Shown here piece after piece: positions 45,875-53,176 of a stretch of 64,000 nucleotides of DNA (position 1 is the first letter of the stretch; the number at the start of each line of letters is the position of its first letter). The notes below the pieces were generated by a model. That model made no database searches and was not told the DNA's origin. It was given only the letters and a program-made list of their open reading frames with translations. The DNA lies in the NCBI GenBank assembly GCA_040902725.1, contig JBBDWU010000009.1, positions 132,176 to 196,175 on the forward strand, written 5' to 3'. A program made the translations under genes and the position numbers. Source of the DNA: JACVRU01 sp040902725 (GTDB taxonomy: Bacteria > Actinomycetota > Thermoleophilia > Gaiellales > Gaiellaceae).

Positions 45875-46855
45875 GTGACCCTGGAGGAGCTCGGGTGGGG
45901 CCCGGACCTAGCGGCCGCCTTCACCCCCTACGGAGAGCGCGGGCTCGTGCCCGCGCGGGTCGCGTCGCAGCATCGGGGCAGCTTCGACCTGCTCAGCGAG
46001 GCAGGCGAGCCGACGGGCATGCCGGGCGGGACGCTGCGCGGGCTGCCCGCGGTGGGCGACTGGGTGGCCGCCGCTCCCGTCGCCGAGGAGGCGAAGGCAG
46101 TCATCGAAGCGGTGCTGCCGCGCCGGAGCGCGTTCACGCGCAGCAATCCGTGGACGGGCAAGGAGGAGGTGGTGGCGGCGAACGTCGACACGGCGCTCGT
46201 GGTCACAGCGCTCGGGCGCGACTTCAGCCCGCGGCGGCTCGAGCGCTACCTGGCGGCGGCGCACGAGAGCGGCGCCGAGCCGGTCGTGGTCGTGAACAAG
46301 ACGGATCTCGACCCCGACGCGCTCGCCGAGACACTCGAGCAGGCACGAGCGATCGCGCCCGGAGTGGCCGTCCACGCGCTCTCCGCGAAGACCGGAGCCG
46401 GCCTGGAGCAGCTCGCCGGTTATCTCGCCGTCGGCCGGACGGTCGCACTGCTCGGCTCCTCGGGAGTGGGCAAGTCGACGCTCGCGAACAGGCTCGCCGG
46501 CGCGGAGCTCCTGTCGACGGGCGCCGTCCGCGCGGACGAGCAGGGGCGCCACACGACGAGCCGCCGCCAGCTCGTGCCGCTGCCTGCCGGCGGGCTGCTG
46601 CTCGACACGCCGGGGCTGCGGGAGCTCCAGCTGTCGGGCGCCGACCTCGAAGAGACGTTCCCCGAGATTGCCGCGCTCGCCGGAGGCTGCCGGTTCCGCG
46701 ACTGCACGCACGACCACGAGCCCGGCTGCGCGGTGATCGCGGCGGTCGAGGCCGGGGAGCTGCCGCGCGACCGCTACGAGAGCTATCTGAAGCTCACCGG
46801 CGAGCTGCGCGAGCTCGCCGAGCGCAGGCGGCGCGCCGCCCAGGCGCGCCGGTGA
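45875..46855 (+). CDS. rsgA: ribosome small-subunit GTPase RsgA
   Basis: A 326-residue circularly permuted GTPase for late 30S maturation. After an OB-like N terminus, G4 (VNKTDLD) precedes G1 (GSSGVGKST), then G3 DTPGLREL. The C-terminal zinc domain has CRFRDCTHDHEPGC. Start GTG 45875 (VTLEELGW), preferred over an upstream frame lying in the divergent promoter. Its stop overlaps the start of the next small gene (GTGA). Confidence 0.95.
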   Translation: MTLEELGWGPDLAAAFTPYGERGLVPARVASQHRGSFDLLSEAGEPTGMPGGTLRGLPAVGDWVAAAPVAEEAKAVIEAVLPRRSAFTRSNPWTGKEEVVAANVDTALVVTALGRDFSPRRLERYLAAAHESGAEPVVVVNKTDLDPDALAETLEQARAIAPGVAVHALSAKTGAGLEQLAGYLAVGRTVALLGSSGVGKSTLANRLAGAELLSTGAVRADEQGRHTTSRRQLVPLPAGGLLLDTPGLRELQLSGADLEETFPEIAALAGGCRFRDCTHDHEPGCAVIAAVEAGELPRDRYESYLKLTGELRELAERRRRAAQARR

Positions 46856-47073
46856 TCGAGCTCGAGTACCGGGACGGGCGGCGCACGCTGACCGCGGTCA
46901 GGCTCGTCCCCGAGGCCTCGATGGCGCCGGTCGAGCTCAACCGGCTGGGCACGACGTGGCAGGCGAGCTTCCCGCCGCCGCCGGTCGACCGCCTGGAGTA
47001 CCTGCTCGAGCTGACGTATCGCAGCGGGCGGGTGGAGCGTGTCCCCGACCCCCGCGACCAGCCAGTGAGCTAG
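46852..47073 (+). CDS. 73-residue protein resembling the N-domain of enterochelin esterase-like proteins
   Basis: Starts at GTG 46852, coupled to rsgA. The product begins VIELEYRDGRRTLTAVRLV, with WQASFPPPPVDRLEYLLELT and VERVPDP near the end. This looks like the small beta-sandwich (CBM48/Fes-N-like) that precedes an alpha/beta-hydrolase in enterochelin esterase-like proteins, where VPDPGNP leads into the catalytic domain. Here a stop follows at once and the next gene converges, so the hydrolase is missing. It is a remnant or an independent small domain. Family assignment is tentative. Confidence 0.55.
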   Translation: MIELEYRDGRRTLTAVRLVPEASMAPVELNRLGTTWQASFPPPPVDRLEYLLELTYRSGRVERVPDPRDQPVS

Positions 47074-47080
47074 CGCCCCC

Positions 47081-48124
47081 TTACGCCGAACTGGCGAGCT
47101 CGGCGAGCGCGTCGTCGCCAGAGAGGCGCGTCAGCGCCTCGCTCTCGAGCTGGCGGACCCGCTCGCGGCTGAGCCCGAGCCGGCGGCCGATCGACTCCAG
47201 CGACTGCGGGCCGTCCACGTCGCGGGCCAGCCCGAACCGCAGCTCGATCACCTTCCGCTGCGCCTCCGGCAGCTGCCCGACGACCTCGCGCACGGCGGCG
47301 CGGCGAAGCGTGCGGTCCGCCTCCTCCTCGGGCGCCGCGTCCTCGGCGACCGCGACGACGTCGGCGAGAGATCCCTCGCCCTCGCCCAGCGGCCGGTCGA
47401 GGCTCGTGACGGCGCGCGCAGCCGCGCGCACCTCCTCGACGTGCTTGGGGGACAGCTTCGAAGCCTCCGCGACTTCCTCGGGCGTCGGCTCGCGGCCGAG
47501 CGAGGCCGAGAGCTCGCGCTCGCTGCGGGCGAGCTTCTGCTCGCGCTCGCGGATGTGGACCGGGATGCGGATGTCGCGCGACTTGTTGGCCACGCCGCGC
47601 TGCACCGCCTGGCGGATCCACCAGGTGGCGTACGTGGAGAACTTGAAGCCGCGGCGCCAGTCGAACTTCTCGACGGCGCGGATCAGCCCCAGGATCCCCT
47701 CCTGCACGAGGTCGCCGAGCGGCAGGCCGTGGCCCTGGTACCGCTTCGCGATCGAGACGACTAGCCGGAGATTCGAGTTGATCATCCGGTTCTTGGCGTC
47801 GACGTCGCCGCGCTCGACCCGCTTCGCGAGCTCGACCTCCTGGGCCGCGGTCAGCAGCGGGTAGCGCGCCATCTCGTTCAGGAACATCTGGAGCGAGTCG
47901 GTCGAGAGCAGCGTCGAGTCGCCGAGGGCGGTCTCCGCCTCGGCTGCGTCCGCGAGCTCGATCCCGCGCGCCTCGAGCAGCTCGTGCAGGCGCTCGACCT
48001 CGTCCTCGGGGAGATCGGCGTCCGCGATCGCGCGCTCGAGCTCGGCGCGGTCCAGCACGCCCTCCTCCTCCGCATCGCGGAGCAGGGTCTCGAGCAGCTC
48101 GTTCTGGTGCGTAAGCGTGGTGAT
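47081..48124 (-). CDS. sigma-70 family factor (RpoD/HrdB-like) with a non-canonical start
   Basis: About 347 residues. A short region 1.1-like helix bundle precedes region 1.2 (LQMFLNEMARYPLLTAAQEVELAKRV), region 2 (NLRLVVSIAKRYQ, GLIRAVEKFDWRRGFKFSTYATWWIRQA), region 3, and region 4 with RLGLSRERVRQLESEAL. A strong AAGGAGG sits 7 bases before ATC 48124 and 4 before GTA; no ATG, GTG or TTG is in range. The only upstream ATG (48256) adds about 44 unlikely residues. I use ATC as the probable start. A group 1/2 sigma factor for housekeeping or stationary genes. Confidence 0.85.
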   Translation of the reverse strand: MTTLTHQNELLETLLRDAEEEGVLDRAELERAIADADLPEDEVERLHELLEARGIELADAAEAETALGDSTLLSTDSLQMFLNEMARYPLLTAAQEVELAKRVERGDVDAKNRMINSNLRLVVSIAKRYQGHGLPLGDLVQEGILGLIRAVEKFDWRRGFKFSTYATWWIRQAVQRGVANKSRDIRIPVHIREREQKLARSERELSASLGREPTPEEVAEASKLSPKHVEEVRAAARAVTSLDRPLGEGEGSLADVVAVAEDAAPEEEADRTLRRAAVREVVGQLPEAQRKVIELRFGLARDVDGPQSLESIGRRLGLSRERVRQLESEALTRLSGDDALAELASSA

Positions 48125-48242
48125 TACGTTGCCTCCTTGGAAGGATGTGTACGGGACGCAGGCAGCCCAAACGCACGGCGTGCGCCGCCTCTTACCGCTT
48201 GAAACGCTACCGAACCGGCAGTTATTCCGCCAGCGGGACGGC

Positions 48243-48551
48243 TCAGCCGCCCACACGCGAGGAGAGGCCGAAGTCGTGCGCCTCGAAGTGGTCGCAGTGC
48301 GCGCGGCAGCGGCCCAGCCGCTCGGAGAACTCGGGAGAGCTGCGCCACTCGTTGACCGCCTCGGCGCTCTCCCAGGCGCCGAACGAGACGAAGTGGCTCG
48401 GGTCGTTGGCCTGGCGGATCAGCGTGAACTCCCGCCCGCCCGGGGCGTGCTCGAGCGTCCAGCGCGCGAACGCCGTCCACTCGTCGACGAACGCGTCCTC
48501 CTCGCCCGCCTTGACGATCCAGTCGCCGGATGTGTACGCCTTGCCGGCCAT
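48243..48551 (-). CDS. antibiotic biosynthesis monooxygenase (ABM)-like protein
   Basis: 102 residues with the ferredoxin-like ABM pattern: YTSGDWIVKAGEEDAFVDEW, EFTLIRQANDPSHFVSFG, then EWRSSPEFSERLGRCR. Proteins of this fold oxidise quinol-like substrates or bind heme; no specific residues identify the substrate. Start ATG 48551. It lies between the sigma gene and the divergent chaperone-like gene. Confidence 0.8.
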   Translation of the reverse strand: MAGKAYTSGDWIVKAGEEDAFVDEWTAFARWTLEHAPGGREFTLIRQANDPSHFVSFGAWESAEAVNEWRSSPEFSERLGRCRAHCDHFEAHDFGLSSRVGG

Positions 48552-48597
48552 TCGACCGCCACCATACGCCTGTGACGGGGAGTAGGCTCGCCGCGGA

Positions 48598-49443
48598 ATG
48601 GCGGACACCGATCCGGTTGCGATGCTTCGGGAGACGCTCGCGCGGTACCTGAACGAGTCGTTCGGCACGGTCGAGACCGACTCCGACGGCGACTTCGCCG
48701 TGAGGCGCGGCAGCACGGTCACCTACGTGCGGCCGGTCGCCTGGGCGCAGGGACAGACGATCGTCCGCGTCTGGTCGATCACGAACCGCGGCGTGCGCCT
48801 GGACGGCGAGCTGGCGCGGTTCCTTGCCACGGAGAGCGGAAAGTTCATCTTCGGCGGCTTCCAGCTCGACGCCGAGCGGCAGAACGTGCTCTTCGGCCAC
48901 ACGCTGCTGGGCGACTTCCTCAGCCGCAAGGAGCTCTCGGAGGCGATCGACGCGGTCTCCACGACCGCCGACTTCTACGACGACCAGATCCAGGCCCGCT
49001 TCGGCGGCACGCTCTTCTCGGAGCCGGCCGCCTCCGCCTCCTCGGCGCCTGCACCGGAGTCCCATCCCGTCCACCGCTACTTCGGGCTGCTCGGCCTCGC
49101 GGCCGGCATCGGCGCGGCGATCGCCGCCTTCCAGCTGATCGACGACTCCTGGTGGCTCGTGGCGTTCGCGTTCCTGCTCACGCAGTACGTCGTCGGCCGG
49201 AGTCTCGGCGACCTCGCCACCGACCCGCACAAGCTGCGGCGCGCCTTCTACTTCGCGCTCCAGCCGGCCCTCTCGATCGCGATCGTGTACTTCGCCTACC
49301 AGGCCTGGGAGCGCTGGTGGCTGGCCGTCCTGCTCGGGTTCCTGGGGGGCGGCATCCTGGCCGGCGCGATCGGCGCGGCGGTGCTGCCCGGAATCCATCA
49401 GGACGAGCTCGCCGACACCAAGCGCAGGTGGCGGACGTCGTGA
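48598..49443 (+). CDS. YbjN/type III chaperone-like protein with C-terminal membrane domain
   Basis: 281 residues. Residues 1-~140 form an alpha/beta domain (TVETDSDGDFAVRRGSTVTY, RVWSITNRGV, FLATESGKFIFGGFQL, then the helix with EAIDAVSTTADFYDDQI) like YbjN/T3SS chaperones. A Ser/Ala linker leads to 3-4 transmembrane helices ending in VLPGIHQDELADTKRRW. The membrane end is closely similar to that of the TIR protein at 52157. It heads a five-gene coupled run (48598-54639). Likely a membrane-tethered peptide-binding or sensor protein; function inferred. Confidence 0.75.
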   Translation: MADTDPVAMLRETLARYLNESFGTVETDSDGDFAVRRGSTVTYVRPVAWAQGQTIVRVWSITNRGVRLDGELARFLATESGKFIFGGFQLDAERQNVLFGHTLLGDFLSRKELSEAIDAVSTTADFYDDQIQARFGGTLFSEPAASASSAPAPESHPVHRYFGLLGLAAGIGAAIAAFQLIDDSWWLVAFAFLLTQYVVGRSLGDLATDPHKLRRAFYFALQPALSIAIVYFAYQAWERWWLAVLLGFLGGGILAGAIGAAVLPGIHQDELADTKRRWRTS

Positions 49444-49862
49444 AGGACGAGCTGCGGCAGAAGCTGGAGCGGCTGCTGGACGAGATCTTCGGCTCCCACC
49501 CCACCGACTCCGAGGGCGACTTCGTCGTCCCCCACGGCAGCGCGGTCGCGTTCCTGCGGCCGATCGAGATCTACGGCGGACAGACCGCCGTCCGCGTCTG
49601 GGCGATCACGAACGTGGGGCTCGACGCGACCGACGACCTCGCGCGCTACATCGCCACCGAGAACGGCAAGCTCGTCTTCGGCGTGCTCTCGCTCGACGAC
49701 ACCCGCGGTGCGGTCGTCCTCGGGCACACGCTGCTCGGCGAGTTCCTCAACCGCGAGGAGGTGAAGGTCGCCGTGGCAGCCGTCGCGATGGTCGCAGACA
49801 GCTACGACGAGGAGATCAAGGCCCGCTTCGGCGGCCGCCTCTTCACCGAGCCGGCGCAATGA
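49440..49862 (+). CDS. soluble YbjN/chaperone-like protein
   Basis: 140 residues from GTG 49440 (GTGA overlap with the previous stop). It is a paralogue of the first domain of the upstream protein: PTDSEGDFVVPHGSAVAFLR, VRVWAITNVG, YIATENGKLVFGVLSL, LGHTLLGEFLNREEVKVAV and the shared ending IKARFGGRLF. There is no membrane part. A soluble plus membrane pair before a Clp-type unfoldase suggests adaptor or substrate-delivery roles. Confidence 0.75.
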   Translation: MKDELRQKLERLLDEIFGSHPTDSEGDFVVPHGSAVAFLRPIEIYGGQTAVRVWAITNVGLDATDDLARYIATENGKLVFGVLSLDDTRGAVVLGHTLLGEFLNREEVKVAVAAVAMVADSYDEEIKARFGGRLFTEPAQ

Positions 49863-52096
49863 CGGACGAGCTGGGCGAGTCGGGCAAGCTGGCGCTCGAG
49901 TACGCCCGCCGCGCCGCCGACGGAGGCGAGGTCGGCGCCGAGCACGTCTTCATAGGAGTGGTGGAGCTCGAGGACGTCGCCCTGCGGCGGCTCTTCCAGG
50001 CGCACGGGATCGATCCGGACGAGATCGCGAACGACCTCCGCAGGAACCCGGCCGCGCCCGATCCGGCGGCCATGGCGGAGGCGCTCGAGCAGGCGAAGCG
50101 GGCCGGCGGCGGAGCCGCGGTCGAGGCGCCCCATCTGCTCATCGGCGTCTTGCGCGGCCGTCCGGGCCTGATCGGCGACCAGGCCTCTGCGATCGCCGCC
50201 GACCTCGCCGAGATGCTCGAGCGCGGCGAGTGGACGCCGGAGGGCTTCTACCAGGCCCGGCGGGTCGTCGAGCAGCCGGGCCTGGGCACGACGTCGAAGG
50301 TGCTCGAGTCGCTTGGCCGGGACCTGACGGCCGAGGCCAAGGCCGGCGAGCTGAGCCCGATCATCGGCCGCGAGCGCGAGCTGGTCGAGCTGATCCAGGT
50401 GCTCTGCGGCAAGCGAAAGCAGAACGCCGTCCTCGTCGGCGACGCCGGGGTGGGCAAGACCGCGATCGTCGAAGGGCTCGCGCAGCGGATCGTGGCGGGT
50501 GAGGTCCCGGAGCAGCTCCAGGGGATGACGATCAGGACGATCGAGATCGGCTCGCTCGTCGCGGGGACGATCTACCGCGGCCAGTTCGAGGGCCGGCTCA
50601 AGGAGCTGGTCGACGAGGTCACGAAGCGGACCGACGTCATCCTCTTCATCGACGAAATGCACATGCTCGTCGGCGCCGGCGAGGCCGGCGGCGGCAGCAT
50701 GGACGCCGCGAACATGCTCAAGCCGGTCCTCTCCGAGGGCAAGCTGAAGGTCGTCGGCGCGACCACGACCGACGAGTACCGCAAGCACCTCGAGCGCGAC
50801 AAGGCGCTGATGCGCCGGTTCCAGGTGATCGTCGTCGGCGAGCCGACGCACGAGGCGACGCTGCAGATCCTGGCCGGGTTGCGCTCCCGCTACGCCGAGT
50901 TCCACGGCGTCGAGATCACCGACGGCGCCCTCGAGGCCGCCGTCGACCTCTCGACCCGCTACATGCACGACCGCTTCCTCCCCGACAAGGCGCTCGACCT
51001 GCTCGACCGCGCGTGCACGCAATCGAAGCTCGGGGTCGGGATGGAGCGCTGGATGCCGGGACTGGCGCCGCGCGAGGCCGACCTGGTCGTCGAGGCCGAC
51101 GACATCGCCGAGGTCGTGTCGCTGCTGCTCGAGATCCCGATCGCCACGCTGACGACGGACGAGCGCGAGCGGCTGCTGGGGATGGAGGCGGCGCTGCGCG
51201 AGCGCGTGATCGGCCAGGACGAGGCCGTGACGAGAGTCTCGGCGGCGATCCTCTCCGCGCGGGTCGGCATAGGCGATCCCGACCGCCCCTACGGCGTCTT
51301 CCTCTTCCTCGGCCCCACCGGCGTCGGCAAGACGAAGCTCGCGGAGGAGGTGGCGGCGTTTCTGTTCGGCAGCCGCGACGAGGTGATCAGGCTCGACATG
51401 TCCGAGTACATGGAGAAGCACCAGGTCTCGCGGCTGGTCGGCGCGCCCCCCGGCTACGTCGGCTGGGACGAGGGCGGCCAGCTCACCAACGCGGTGCGCG
51501 CGAAGCCGTACGCCGTGGTGCTGCTCGACGAGGTCGAGAAGGCTCACCCAGACGTCTGGAACACCTTCCTCCAGGTCTTCGAGGACGGGCGCCTCACCGA
51601 CTCGCTGGGCCGGCTGGTCGACTTCCGCCACACCGTGATCGTGATGACGTCGAACGTCGGCGCCCGCCGGCTCCAGGCCTCGGCGCCGATCGGCTTCGCC
51701 GGCGCGCGCGAGGACCCGGGCATGACGCACGACGAGGTGAAGCACGAGGTCGAGCAGGAGCTGCGCCAGGTCTTCGCGCCGGAGTTCCTGAACCGGATCG
51801 ACGAGATCGTCGTCTTCAGCCCGCTGCCGCGGGAGGCGCTCTACAAGATCATCCCCGCCCTGATCCGGGAGATGATCCCGGTCGAGCTGACCCTGAGCGA
51901 CGAGGCGCTCGAGTTCCTGGTCGAGCAGAGCTACGACCCCTCGATGGGCGCCAGACCCGCGCGCCGTGCGATCCAGCGCCTGCTCGGGAACCCGCTCTCG
52001 GTGCTCCTGGCGCGCGGCGAGCTCGCCGAGGGGGAGGCCGTGGAGGTCGGGGTGAGCGACGGCGCGCTGGCTTTCGGGGCGGCGACCAAGGTCTGA
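49859..52096 (+). CDS. ClpA/ClpC-type AAA+ unfoldase
   Basis: 745 residues. A double Clp-N domain (1-~125) precedes NBD1 with Walker A GDAGVGKT (~194) and Walker B ILFIDEMH. NBD2 follows with Walker A GPTGVGKT (~485), EYMEKHQVSRLVGAPPGYVG and LLDEVEKAH. The tail has MGARPARRAI. The ClpC middle domain is absent, as in ClpA. A PIGFAGA loop after NBD2 matches the ClpP-docking tripeptide position. Start ATG 49859 overlaps the previous stop (ATGA). It is probably a dedicated paralogue, since it is embedded with TIR genes rather than with mcsA/B or ctsR. Confidence 0.9.
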   Translation: MTDELGESGKLALEYARRAADGGEVGAEHVFIGVVELEDVALRRLFQAHGIDPDEIANDLRRNPAAPDPAAMAEALEQAKRAGGGAAVEAPHLLIGVLRGRPGLIGDQASAIAADLAEMLERGEWTPEGFYQARRVVEQPGLGTTSKVLESLGRDLTAEAKAGELSPIIGRERELVELIQVLCGKRKQNAVLVGDAGVGKTAIVEGLAQRIVAGEVPEQLQGMTIRTIEIGSLVAGTIYRGQFEGRLKELVDEVTKRTDVILFIDEMHMLVGAGEAGGGSMDAANMLKPVLSEGKLKVVGATTTDEYRKHLERDKALMRRFQVIVVGEPTHEATLQILAGLRSRYAEFHGVEITDGALEAAVDLSTRYMHDRFLPDKALDLLDRACTQSKLGVGMERWMPGLAPREADLVVEADDIAEVVSLLLEIPIATLTTDERERLLGMEAALRERVIGQDEAVTRVSAAILSARVGIGDPDRPYGVFLFLGPTGVGKTKLAEEVAAFLFGSRDEVIRLDMSEYMEKHQVSRLVGAPPGYVGWDEGGQLTNAVRAKPYAVVLLDEVEKAHPDVWNTFLQVFEDGRLTDSLGRLVDFRHTVIVMTSNVGARRLQASAPIGFAGAREDPGMTHDEVKHEVEQELRQVFAPEFLNRIDEIVVFSPLPREALYKIIPALIREMIPVELTLSDEALEFLVEQSYDPSMGARPARRAIQRLLGNPLSVLLARGELAEGEAVEVGVSDGALAFGAATKV

Positions 52097-52156
52097 GTTG
52101 TCCTCGCGCCGGTCCTGCGTCAGGATGTGCGAAGTGAGACAAAGGGGGTGGTAGGC

Positions 52157-53176
52157 GTGGCGAAGATCTACATCAGTCACCGCCCCGGCGACGCGGCCGG
52201 CTACGTGAGGGCGCTCCAGGAGGCCCTGGCGAGCCGGCATGGCAGGGAGCAGGTGCAGACGTTCGCCGACGTGGCTCGAAGCGACCCGGGCGCGCCGATC
52301 TCGCGACTGATCGAGCGCGCGGTCGACGATGCAGACGTCGTCCTCGCCGTTATCGGGACGAGCTGGCTGAGCACCACCGACGAGGTGGGCCGGACGCTCG
52401 TCGACGCGGACGACCGCATCCGGCGCGAGCTCGAGCGAGCGCTCGAGCGCGACGTGGCCCTGATCCCCGTCCCCATCGGCGGCGCGAGCCTGCCGCGGCG
52501 CGAGGAGCTGCCCGAGTCCCTGCAGCCGCTCCTACGCAAGAACGCCGTGGAGGTGACCGAAAGCGCTTTCGGCTCTGGCGTCGACAGGCTGACGAGGGAT
52601 ATCGACACCATCGCGCAGCGGCTCGAGGCAGCGCGCGCGCCGGAGCCTGCTCCAGCGGCGCCGGCAATGCCCGAGCCGGCGGCGCGACCCGCGACGCAGG
52701 TCTCGACCCGGCCCGACCTCGACTGGGAGGCCTTCCAGCGGCTGGCCACGCTGGGCCGGCGCGGGCGCGAGGACGTCTCAGAGGGGACGAAGACGCTCCG
52801 CAACTGGTTCGCCCTGCTCGGCATGGCCGCGGGGGCGGGCGCGGGCTACTACGCGCTGACGCGGGACGACGTCGGCTCGGCCTGGCTCGCGGCCTTCATC
52901 GGCCTGCTCGTCTTCAACTTCGTCAGCCGAGCCTTCGCCGACGTGCTGAACGAGCCAAAGAAGATCCGGCGCCTGCTCTACTTCGCCCTCACCCCGGCGC
53001 TCGCAAGCCTGAGCTTCTACTACACGTACCAGTGGTGGGAGACCTGGTGGCTCTCCTTCCTGCTCGGATTCGTCTTCGGCGGAATCCTCAACTCGACTCT
53101 GGGCTCGGTCCTCTTCCCCTCCATCCACCGCGAGGAGTCGGCGGACACGCGTAGCCGCTGGAAGCTGTCGACGTGA
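52157..53176 (+). CDS. TIR-domain protein with C-terminal membrane domain
   Basis: 339 residues. The TIR domain (1-~155) begins AKIYISHRPGDAAGYVRALQ, with DADVVLAVIGTSWL, RRELERALERD and VALIPVPIGGASLP, the TIR_2 pattern; the ELE Glu is a candidate NADase residue. A Pro/Ala linker leads to a membrane domain (AFADVLNEPKKIRRLLYFAL, WWLSFLLGFVFGGIL, then ESADTRSRW) shared with the 48598 protein. I choose GTG 52157 after GGGGG; GTG 52127 is possible. It lies 60 bp after the clp gene. Confidence 0.85.
   Translation: MAKIYISHRPGDAAGYVRALQEALASRHGREQVQTFADVARSDPGAPISRLIERAVDDADVVLAVIGTSWLSTTDEVGRTLVDADDRIRRELERALERDVALIPVPIGGASLPRREELPESLQPLLRKNAVEVTESAFGSGVDRLTRDIDTIAQRLEAARAPEPAPAAPAMPEPAARPATQVSTRPDLDWEAFQRLATLGRRGREDVSEGTKTLRNWFALLGMAAGAGAGYYALTRDDVGSAWLAAFIGLLVFNFVSRAFADVLNEPKKIRRLLYFALTPALASLSFYYTYQWWETWWLSFLLGFVFGGILNSTLGSVLFPSIHREESADTRSRWKLST

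Noticed and set aside
48125..48256. ATG 48256 as start of the sigma factor
   Set aside because: It adds ~44 residues of non-sigma, Cys/Trp/Arg-rich sequence and bypasses the strong AAGGAGG at 48132-48138.
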